Below are positions 8,301-14,389 of a DNA stretch of 14,389 nucleotides, one piece after another. The stretch comes from Vairimorpha ceranae. Lineage: Eukaryota > Microsporidia > Nosematidae. The stretch lies in the NCBI RefSeq assembly GCF_000988165.1, contig NW_020169384.1, positions 1 to 14,389 on the forward strand, read 5' to 3'. A program made the translations under genes and the position numbers. Below the pieces are notes generated by a model. That model was not told where the DNA came from. It ran no database searches and was given only the letters and a program-made list of their open reading frames with translations. Position 1 is the first letter of the stretch; each line of letters starts with the position of its first letter.

Positions 8301-9722
8301 AGAAACAAACACATTGTAAGCATTTTTATTAGTTTTTTCTATTTTATCAAATAAATTATTAATTCTAAAATTATTACATTCATCTTTGCATGTTTTACAT
8401 CCCAAGGCCCTAAAATAATCCCACACATTATCACTAATTTTTACTTCTAAATTATTAGAAAGGTATTTTAGTATTTCAAAAATACAGGAATTAACATTGT
8501 TATTGATATATTCTTGCCTAATAATATTTAAGATACTTGTTATATTGTTTTTTATTAGCATTTTAGATTTTTTAAAATCAAAATAGCCATATAGTAAACA
8601 CATTGAAATTTCCTTAACGTTTAACTTTATATCGTTACATTTTTCCGTTCCACTGATTATTGAATGTGCTTTAATGTAATGATTATATTTATCTATAACT
8701 ATGTTATATTTGTAGTATAGTAAAGGATATATCAAGTGAATATGAGAGCAGTAATTGAAATCAATGAATTCTGACAAGGGTGCAAAATAAGAATCCAAAT
8801 CATTGTGTGGCGTAACGTGACCTATGTAAAATTCTAAAATCATTTGTGAAATGCTTGAAAAATCTTTAAAAGATACTATATTAAGTATAGTGTCTTTAAT
8901 ATACTTATTTGTGTATTTTGAATATGTTAAATAAAGAAAAGCAAAATAAGCAAATAACAATTTTTTTGTTGGTTGAATAATTTCATAAATATTATATACT
9001 TTCTTTAAAGAATAAATATCTTTGTTAAGTAAAGATTTAACAAAACTGATTAAGGTTTCTTCATATTCAATATTGTTATTAAAATCATAATATTCCAAAT
9101 TGCTGTATTTGTCCTCATCTGTATTGGTATTAATGGCTATAAGTAGAGTTTTAAGAGAATCATTATTTATGCAAGAATAATTTTCTTTTATATTTTTTTT
9201 ATTTATGCAAGCATTTAATTTGTTTGCATGAGAAACAAACTTATTGTCAGTAGAATTATATTCATAAACATATTCTAAATAATTTTTATATATGTTCATA
9301 TCCAGCATACTTAAATTTTCTTTATCAAAAAATAAATCATTTTTGTGATCATTGCTGTATTTCTTATATAATATATAATTATAGAAATTATCAGACCTTA
9401 TTGCAATCTGTTTTTCAGTAATTTCAATTATTTGCTGAAATTTGTTAAAAATGTTGTATGAGATGGGATGCTTTAAAATATCTTGGTATTTTGACTTTAC
9501 AAATATGTGCTGAAATCTAATATTAGTTGTTAGCTTATTTAAGCATATAAGTAAAAATTTATCAATAGACACCAAATTTGCTTCATTTACTAAAAATTCT
9601 ATTGTTAAATTAATAAGATCTAAAGAAATTACGCTTTCCAAGCTCTCAGTAAAAATTTCTAAGTAATTTGATGGATTAATTTTAGATTTATATAAATTTA
9701 TTTTGTAAATACTATCAAACAT
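5397..9722 (-). CDS. MEC1: ATR/Mec1-family checkpoint kinase (PIKK), shortened
   Basis: This is a 1441-residue PI3-kinase-related protein kinase. The C-terminal third is diagnostic: an ATP-site lysine in LCKYKDDLRKD (K1163), the catalytic loop GLGDRHTENIL (D1300, H1302, N1305), the metal-binding aspartate in HVDLN (D1319), and the activation segment VPFRLTQNIINGFGALGLHG. The protein ends in an FATC tail, NNLSNMYIGWLSFI. HVDLNCIFDKG followed by PELVPFRLTQNIINGFG matches ATR/Mec1 rather than ATM/Tel1 or TOR. Upstream lies helical repeat sequence, with a TPR-like stretch near residues 890-920 (LGEVYIKAGNKSKAKECFKRVL) consistent with the FAT domain. The N-terminal HEAT-repeat solenoid, which in yeast Mec1 and human ATR brings the total to about 2370-2640 residues, is strongly reduced. 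The kinase senses RPA-coated single-stranded DNA with an ATRIP/Ddc2 partner and drives replication and meiotic checkpoints. ATG at 9722 is the first in frame. No introns or frameshifts are visible, and the catalytic residues are intact. Confidence 0.9.
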   Translation of the reverse strand: MFDSIYKINLYKSKINPSNYLEIFTESLESVISLDLINLTIEFLVNEANLVSIDKFLLICLNKLTTNIRFQHIFVKSKYQDILKHPISYNIFNKFQQIIEITEKQIAIRSDNFYNYILYKKYSNDHKNDLFFDKENLSMLDMNIYKNYLEYVYEYNSTDNKFVSHANKLNACINKKNIKENYSCINNDSLKTLLIAINTNTDEDKYSNLEYYDFNNNIEYEETLISFVKSLLNKDIYSLKKVYNIYEIIQPTKKLLFAYFAFLYLTYSKYTNKYIKDTILNIVSFKDFSSISQMILEFYIGHVTPHNDLDSYFAPLSEFIDFNYCSHIHLIYPLLYYKYNIVIDKYNHYIKAHSIISGTEKCNDIKLNVKEISMCLLYGYFDFKKSKMLIKNNITSILNIIRQEYINNNVNSCIFEILKYLSNNLEVKISDNVWDYFRALGCKTCKDECNNFRINNLFDKIEKTNKNAYNVFVSILNNAQNKFELIKNFVKKFESDIDFQSKIRDLYGKLPQSILDIVGHIKFEKSLEMLYKLQISSNPLDYFKDNFIEELKTEPEDMYNEALDVLFHNAISNISTKNIDTFEIRQIKNYKKFLIAFNNILLCQWADDKNVTENTIYSLFSYTEIFTTKILEFTAVNMLCRVKNELVIKLLHEILEDKINCRIIKFITECNFKCDLNINFELLIESCKLIDDFYYIIYLVEQQLFSNNEEYLYNTLQQAFYKIKDYERVQGINCMFVRPSKANLYYEFRIEKENEKIDFDLYEQFKIIEDDFSEWKNINMEDNLGRHFVVDCELVENDIHNLDIVTRRRRISADTSLLKLHELMYFSLLKQLKTKNSDLNSGCSENDATESSKLELLNSFYFTVKRDIISCLLTDKKYDKAVEQVIPLIENKEWSFYHDLGEVYIKAGNKSKAKECFKRVLNIFNKEDAMYLKSLVKYLELVNSKDFFAKNIEYVKNISRVWFLYGKLTDQIEFYINSLLIDGEYKYECVPRVFHALGDISDKRKLNKAFKLVLQFLEQKHLKLLLLPFYNQIICKINNSLLNGFINKIIVSLMLDYKEVYWSSIYFINDINTDGLDIDNKLYLSKIKKMRDILYEISTTQKITDVKKDFPGICLCIGMHVPNKYPVIIQDIEGTVLIYRSLQAPKRICFLGDDGKKYYFLCKYKDDLRKDSRFVEVCKLINKLFSTGSCTNTSYYIRTYEVIPCFHNFGLIEYIEGLISIKNIAVQYYDNLSVVAKKYSVKKKIGLKDFKNVLSLFSPILDKYIRSQTTDPYHWYQVRNNYVLTCGIMNIVGWFMGLGDRHTENILLDSKSFDVVHVDLNCIFDKGKSCSIPELVPFRLTQNIINGFGALGLHGTYNNTCISTLDLLQTNRSIIISNLLSFVYDPLHEWNKKEATGKKIIDSLSDKIQDGDTISKIEDLNDEAMNQNNLSNMYIGWLSFI

Positions 9723-10329
9723 GGATAATTTTATTTTCTAAAATTTAAATATAAAAATAACAATATAAATATAACAGGATTATTATACAAAAAGAAATAA
9801 TAAAATTTCACTTAAACAGTTGTAAACATATTGAATAATCTTTTACTATTTTTTGCGTATTAGTTTTTAAAAATATTTAACTAGTATTACTCTTGATTTG
9901 AATACTAAAAGTAAAAACTAGCAACTAAACAGTAAAATACAAATATAGTTTTTATTAAATTGTAACACTTTTTAATAACATATAAATAATAATTTTGTTT
10001 ACAATTTTAAATATTTCGCCTCTTTAAAAAAAATGTGTCAAAAAGTGTAGAATTTCAGACTAAAGAACATTTGTAAAAAGTTACAAAACTTCAAAAACTG
10101 TTAAGATAATTTCTAGCAATATTTACAATAAAGCTTAAATTTTTAAAATTAAGTTTTCTGATAGGAAACTATATGATTTGTAATAAAAAGCAGTTATATG
10201 TATCAAAAAAGTTTGCTGCTTTTTAACCACTCAAAAATATGCAAGTTTGCAGTTGTGTGTTTGTTTAAGATTTATAAAAAAAAATGTTAATGATATTGGT
10301 GACAGTGTCGTAGTAATATCATTTGTAAA
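9723..10329. other. AT-rich region upstream of MEC1, nothing recognised
   Basis: About 600 bases of AT-rich DNA upstream of the minus-strand kinase start. No CCC/GGG motif directly precedes the ATG; the minus strand reads ...AAAATTATCC-ATG. No gene, RNA or clear repeat is seen. Confidence 0.5.
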
Positions 10330-10330
10330 A

Positions 10331-10386
10331 AAATGGATATATGTATATCGTATATATTATATATATATATATACATATATCCATTT
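10331..10386. repeat. 16-bp perfect inverted repeat around a TA microsatellite
   Basis: AAATGGATATATGTAT (10331-10346) is the exact reverse complement of ATACATATATCCATTT (10371-10386). The 24 bases between are nearly all alternating T/A, so the whole block can form one long hairpin or cruciform. Its left arm overlaps the putative target-site duplication of the adjoining SINE-like element. Confidence 0.8.
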
Positions 10387-10770
10387 AATTTTAATTTATT
10401 AATTAAATTCTTATTGGAGAAACTTCAGTTCATCAGATTTATTTAAGCATCCACAAATTTTTCGGATTAATTATAAACACCATAGTCTTTTAATTGTTAA
10501 ATTCTCAGCTAATCTTTCGTACCTTTTCCTATATTTTTTTATTATGCGCTTAAAATCCCCTTCTCTTAAGAAAACACCCATTTCCTCGATCTCAACACAG
10601 CACACAGCGCTAGCATGCCACAAGGGCTTCCCGCTTGATAGGAAGATGGATGTATTAATTCCCATAAGGACCCTCAAAGAGCCGAAGACCGGTAGTACGC
10701 TACCAGACCGGAGGTTCACTGGATCTTTTGGTCAGATAAGGCGATATGGGTCCTAATGACCGTAATGGAT

Positions 10771-10794
10771 CCCCACCATCCATCCCATCCCCAC
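10771..10794 (-). other. G-rich tract, possible two-tier G-quadruplex
   Basis: The plus strand has C runs of 4, 2, 2, 3 and 4 within 24 bases. The minus strand therefore has five G runs of at least two (GGGG, GGG, GG, GG, GGGG) with 1-2 base loops. In DNA this AT-rich the tract is exceptional. It lies in the body of the SINE-like element on its inferred sense strand. Confidence 0.45.
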
Positions 10795-11070
10795 GAAATG
10801 CTAGAGCTTCACTTGCTTACTACGACCTTCTCAAGCGGATGTCTTCAAATGTAATTTCTTATTAAAAGTCTTCGAATACGATCTGCAAATGCCTACACAG
10901 CTACGGCAATTGTCGTGCCGACCCGCAGATGTTGTGCCTTCTCCACATCTTTAAGGACATTTTCAACTCTTAGTCGACGCCTACAGAAAAGCTTACGATA
11001 CGACTTTACTTTACCCAACAAATATTTTATGACAATTGTTTTATCAACGCCAATATTAGCTAGCGAATTC

Positions 11071-11138
11071 GCATTGCTGGTATTCGAACCCATACCTTCG
11101 AGCATCGGAACGAGAGACAACCACTGCACTAACAATGC
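11071..11138 (-). pseudogene. Degenerate tRNA-like sequence (tRNA-Gly-like ends)
   Basis: On the minus strand, GCATTGT at the start pairs with GCAATGC at the end as a 7-bp acceptor with one G-T wobble. TAGTGCAGTGG fits the Pol III A box and GGTTCGAATAC nearly fits the B box, at the normal spacing. The GCATTG start and CAGTGG A box resemble eukaryotic tRNA-Gly. The D stem and anticodon stem do not close and the T stem has mismatches. The anticodon could be read as TCC (Gly) or CCG (Arg). It is therefore unlikely to be a working tRNA and is better seen as a pseudogene or the promoter head of the enclosing element. Confidence 0.55.
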
Positions 11139-11155
11139 TTCGGTAAAATGGATAT

Positions 11156-12331
11156 TTAAATTATGACTTTGTATTTTGAATTTCTGCGCTATCTTAATAT
11201 CTTGCCTATGATTAAATTTTAGGGCCGAAGTTTGCCTACAAAATCATTATTCAAAGAATCCCTATATTAGTGCTAAAAAAGTTTTAAGTAGTGCGAGTAT
11301 TTTTAATATGTGTAGACAGAAAAATGTTTGGTTAGTTTAAATAATAAAAAAAAATTTATTTTAAATAGAAGAATCTATGTTTTACGATACAAGATCTAAT
11401 AAAAAGTGAATTGATGAATACTTTTGAGTTTTTGGTATTATACAAAAAAAACAGGATGGTGTTTTCTTGAATTCGTAATAATACAACACGAAAAACGTTA
11501 ATGAAACTTTTTTAAGCGAAAAAGACCTGTATTAAGAATTATTTCCGGGTAATTGTGTGATAATGGAATATTATACCAAAGTTTAGTATATTAATATACT
11601 TAAATAAATCATTTTTTGAATTTTCCAGATCCAAGTGATTTCTGATATCTATACTCGAAACGTAGAATGTATGTACATCCTGCTAAAACTGAATTGTGTG
11701 TATAGTATAAAAATCAAAGATGACATCTGGGCAGAGATTTAATAAATTTATGTTTAAATATGCTTGTAGTAGAAAAAACAAAAGATTTTCAAATTTTTTG
11801 TGGTTGTTAGGTAAATTAACTGATTATATCCTTTTTTTATAAAATTTTGTGTAACTTTTTAAATATTCTCTAGTCTAAAATAATTGGAAAGTGATAAAAA
11901 TATTATGAGGTGCACTACAAGTAGATGGAAGAATCCAAAAATGTTTTTATGCGCTTGTGAAAACTGGTGCAACTATGTTGCTATGGTTGCACAAAATAAA
12001 ATAACAAATTTAATTAATTTACAAATTAACCATTAACGATACAAAATGTTGTATACATTAAGTAACAGTTAAAATTAAAAATATGTACTATTATTCACGC
12101 CCAAGTATTATCAGCATACATTGTGTCTGGATATCTTCAATTTTATATTACTTTTATGTTAGATTTACTTGAAAAAGAATACATGTTAAAATACTTACTT
12201 ATTTTTCGCATCTGTGTGGCATCTTTTGTACTACCTTGAAGGAGAGCTAATGTAATAGGATAAATTAAGTTTTTCGCTTTAACTACATCTAACAGTTGAT
12301 ATTTTGTTGATATAAATTTAATGTATATACC
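11156..12331. other. Long AT-rich gene-free stretch
   Basis: No reading frame or RNA gene could be supported in nearly 1.2 kb. The one local structure is at 11967-11992: GTGCAAC pairs with GTTGCAC, or alternatively GCAAC (11969-11973) pairs with GTTGC (11977-11981). These are mutually exclusive hairpins. Confidence 0.5.
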
Positions 12332-12464
12332 AATAATACTGAATATTATTAAAATGTAATGGAATTCTATCTAAGAGGTTTATGAATTACAGTAATTCAT
12401 TTACATTTATAAATGTCGCAAAAATTCCATAGATATAACTTATTACATTAACAGTTTGCTGTTA
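12332..12464. repeat. Cluster of perfect palindromes and hairpins
   Basis: Within 133 bases there are: AATAATA/TATTATT (12332-12350); ATGAATTAC-A-GTAATTCAT (12382-12400, perfect 19-base palindrome); ACATTTATAAATGT (12403-12416, perfect); and TAACAG-TTTG-CTGTTA (12449-12464). The two central palindromes are enclosed by ATGGAATT (12359-12366) and AATTCCAT (12423-12430), an 8-bp stem, so the block can fold as a branched, cloverleaf-like structure. It lies about 180 bases upstream of the small membrane-protein gene. It could be a small foldback element, a cis-regulatory block or a replication-related site. Confidence 0.65.
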
Positions 12465-12620
12465 TGATAAATGTAAATTTGTTTTTTTCTTTAAAAAAAT
12501 ATTATAGAAATTAAAAATATATATTTTAAAATAAAACGACTTAAATGCTATTTTTTAAAAAAAGCGATATTTAATTAATGAATAATTATTTTATTTAATT
12601 AATAATTTCTAAATTATAAT

Positions 12621-12642
12621 TTTTTGGGAAATTATCCCCTCA
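12621..12642 (+). promoter_or_regulatory. GGG/CCCC motif directly before the small membrane-protein gene
   Basis: GGG at 12626-12628 and CCCC at 12636-12639, only three bases before ATG 12643, stand out in an otherwise almost pure A/T region. They form a partial inverted repeat (GGGAAATTATCCC). This fits the microsporidian start-proximal CCC/GGG motif and supports that the short downstream reading frame is a real gene. Confidence 0.55.
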
Positions 12643-12960
12643 ATGTTACAATTCTATTTTTACATTTTATTTATAATTTGTTTAGAGGCAAATAGAAATA
12701 GTTCATCCACAGATAGCTACATCAATGTTGAGACACAACGATCAACTATTATTGATGGATTAGAAGAGAATGTAGTAAGCATAAAATCATGTTTTAATAG
12801 ATTTTGTGCGTCACCAACCAAGTTGGATATGCTTTTTGGTGTTATTATGATATTTTGTATGTTTTTTCTTATGTTAAAATATTACATAAGTTTTTATTAT
12901 ACAAACAAAACTGAAGATGATAATGATGCAACAGATGATCAAGTATCTTTTAATAAATAA
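12643..12960 (+). CDS. Small single-pass membrane protein, hypothetical
   Basis: This is 105 residues with no recognised family. Residues 1-16 are a hydrophobic signal-peptide-like start (MLQFYFYILFIICLEA). Residues from about 17 to 60 form a polar Ser/Thr/Asn-rich segment with two cysteines (C50, C55). Residues from about 62 to 86 form a strong transmembrane helix rich in Phe, Met and Leu. The C-terminal 18 residues are acidic (EDDNDATDD). If the signal peptide is cleaved the protein would be type I, with a short luminal or surface domain and an acidic cytoplasmic tail. Microsporidia encode many short lineage-specific secreted or membrane proteins, so a surface or endomembrane role is possible but unproven. 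The CCC motif right before the ATG and AATAAA overlapping the stop support expression as a compact transcript. Confidence 0.65.
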   Translation: MLQFYFYILFIICLEANRNSSSTDSYINVETQRSTIIDGLEENVVSIKSCFNRFCASPTKLDMLFGVIMIFCMFFLMLKYYISFYYTNKTEDDNDATDDQVSFNK

Positions 12961-13901
12961 AATATTTTAATCGATGGTTTAGTATTGAATTTTTTTACAT
13001 TTTAAAGGTGTAATTTATTTAATTTGGACATTTTTAAAAATAAATAAAATGAGATGCAAATAATATTATTTAAATAAAATTTTTATCTAATAAGTATCAA
13101 TTTTACAAAATAAATTGGTATTAATTGCAAAAATTATACCTGTTGGCAATTAAAAATGACATGTTTATTGATTAAATTTCTTCTTAAATATTATTTTCTG
13201 AATTATAGTTTTAGAACAGTTTATAGTAACCAATAGACTACTTCTGAAATATTGTGATTATTAATAAGAGAAGACTTAAAAGAAATAATTACCTCCATCA
13301 ATATCTACTTACTGTTGCCTTATATACAATTTTTTTTACCATAGCAAGATTTATTTTTATATAAGTAACTTGGCTATGCTTTTATTAATATTCTAAAAGT
13401 TTTTATTTTATAACGTTCATTCTATTACTTATATAACTTTTTTTGATTTCTATATTATAAATGATCCATTCTTTCTTCTTAAAAATTTTATTTTAAAAGC
13501 TTTAATGAGACCATTGACATTAAGCTTAACCGTTATGTGATGATTTATATGATGTAGATGTATTCATCGCAGTGCTACTTTAAATTGACGCAAAAAACAA
13601 AGAAGATACACAAACATTTAGTACGAAGATTATAAGAAATGGCAAAGCATAAAAACACGTAAATATACGAACATCTACAAAAATTTAGATGAGAGATTTT
13701 TCTGATCTTTTGTGATTTATAAAAAGAAAAAAAATTATTTAACTATTATCAAAAATAACAAGCTAAAAAATTACGATTTTTTGTAAAGTAACTAAGATTA
13801 ATACATAAATACCGAACAATGAAACGTGATACGATGCTAGTAAATACCATAAAAACGACATTCGAGAGCAAAAAATTGTATTTTTCTATCTTAAATATTT
13901 A
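12961..13901. other. AT-rich intergenic region, nothing recognised
   Basis: About 940 bases without a supported gene or RNA. The one structure noticed is CATAGCAAG (13340-13348) opposite CTTGGCTATG (13369-13378), an inverted repeat with one bulged base. Confidence 0.5.
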
Positions 13902-14389
13902 GTCTTTTTCCCAACACTTCATAACAATTGCGTGTCTATGCGAAGGGCGGTAAATTGTTTATACAAACTTGCTAAACATTGTAATCTTGTTGTTTTCTTC
14001 GTGGCTGCTGGAACAACAAGGGGGCACAGCTATTGTTCTTAGTCTTGGTAAACCATTGCCGATAGCAGAAGCCGTGACTCTTCGGAAAATCTGCATCAAT
14101 TTGGGCAGATGGGTGTCGTTAGAGAGTATTCTCACCCCGTTTAAGACAAATGTGTCTTGACCTGGTAAGAGTCTGGCTTAAAGCTGCATAGTATACCGTA
14201 GCACTCCGCTGGACTGAGTTGTGTCCTTAAATGGTGTATTGAGCCAGGCATTAAACTTCAAATTCTGCTGAGCGCAGGTCTTAGTCTTTATGACCAATTG
14301 ATTTTAATAAATTTTACGGGGTTCCCTATCTTCCTACAAGCAAAGCCCTAGTGGTATGCTAGTGTGCGTCACTGATTATTTAATTTTGA
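13902..14389 (+). repeat. Dispersed repeat (copy 2), cut by the right edge
   Basis: This copy begins with the 5' block CTTCATAACAATTGCGTGTC (13916 on), which runs directly into the body homologous to 1141-1650. It ends at the window edge within the stretch matching about 1559-1585, so roughly 65 bases of its 3' end are missing. It is in the same orientation as copies 0 and 1. A 63-codon frame from 13969 to 14160 is open here but is interrupted in copy 1, and the changes between copies do not favour synonymous sites. The unit therefore appears non-coding. Confidence 0.7.

Larger units (their letters stand above)
10341..11144 (-). mobile_element. Putative tRNA-headed SINE-like insertion
   Basis: This 0.8-kb block is clearly richer in G+C than its flanks. 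It is bounded by the 11-base direct repeat AAAATGGATAT (10330-10340 and 11145-11155), a candidate target-site duplication. Read on the minus strand it has a tRNA-like head close to one boundary (11138-11071), a body of about 650 bases without a convincing gene, and a (TA)-rich tail at the other boundary. This order (duplication, Pol III-type head, body, simple tail, duplication) is that of a LINE-mobilised SINE. The body holds a G-rich patch and, at 10691-10704, the hairpin GGTAG-TACG-CTACC. Reading frames on both strands inside it use non-ATG starts or lack recognisable domains. It is long for a SINE, and no second copy is visible here, so the call is tentative. Confidence 0.4.

Noticed and set aside
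5397..9722. Assignment of the kinase to ATM/Tel1 or TOR
   Set aside because: The segment after the catalytic loop (VDLNCIFDKG) and the FATC ending follow the ATR/Mec1 pattern, and there is no FRB-like region typical of TOR.
10471..10719. 82-codon minus-strand frame starting MNLRSG in the SINE-like block
   Set aside because: The start is GTG, not ATG, so only a shorter product from residue 19 would be possible. NLRSG hints at retroelement openings, but nothing after it is recognisable.
10893..11135. 80-codon minus-strand frame crossing the tRNA-like sequence
   Set aside because: It begins with TTG inside the tRNA-like head and has no recognised domain; overlap with the Pol III-type head makes coding unlikely.
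11071..11138. Functional tRNA gene
   Set aside because: The D and anticodon stems do not close, the T stem is mismatched and the anticodon is ambiguous.
10544..11166. Plus-strand frames of 70 and 83 codons in the GC-richer block
   Set aside because: They lie within the putative element, show no domain similarity and are expected where G+C rises and stop codons thin out.
13969..14160. 63-codon open frame inside repeat copy 2
   Set aside because: The same frame is closed by a stop in copy 1, substitutions between the copies do not favour synonymous sites, and no domain is recognisable.
1..14389. CRISPR array, bacterial operons or phage genes
   Set aside because: There is no regular short repeat-spacer pattern, and all recognised proteins and the tRNA are eukaryotic.

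Overview
The window is about three-quarters A+T and carries intron-free eukaryotic genes: an eight-cysteine/histidine PHD finger, a HORMA protein, a proteasome beta subunit, an ATR/Mec1-type kinase and an intronless tRNA-Trp. The proteins use the standard code and are compact; the Mec1-like kinase is only 1441 residues. A CCC motif lies within about 15 bases of the ATG in two genes. Together these features point to a microsporidian with a relatively large, gene-sparse and repeat-bearing genome. The assignment is inferred from gene content and composition; no rRNA or other phylogenetic marker is present.

Layout from left to right: the 3' end of a dispersed repeat (1-90); a small basic reading frame on the minus strand (157-432); tRNA-Trp (509-580); a repeat-derived region (about 712-1650) holding a nearly full copy of the same dispersed repeat; a HOP1-like gene (2031-3518, +); proteasome beta-4 (4080-4661, -), convergent with HOP1; the large MEC1/ATR-like gene (5397-9722, -); a roughly 0.8-kb GC-richer, SINE-like insertion with a degenerate tRNA-like head (about 10341-11144); a long AT-rich stretch with a dense palindrome cluster (12332-12464); a small predicted membrane protein (12643-12960, +); and a second long copy of the dispersed repeat running off the right edge (13902-14389).

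Functionally, the window links a meiotic chromosome-axis protein (Hop1) with a checkpoint kinase of the family that phosphorylates Hop1 in yeast (Mec1/ATR), separated only by a proteasome core gene. The Hop1 homologue keeps HORMA, PHD and winged-helix modules, and its linker has two closely spaced SQ sites. This supports retention of meiotic axis and checkpoint machinery in the organism. I found no convincing unknown multi-gene system. The least explained signals are the multicopy non-coding repeat family, the tRNA-headed insertion and the palindrome cluster.
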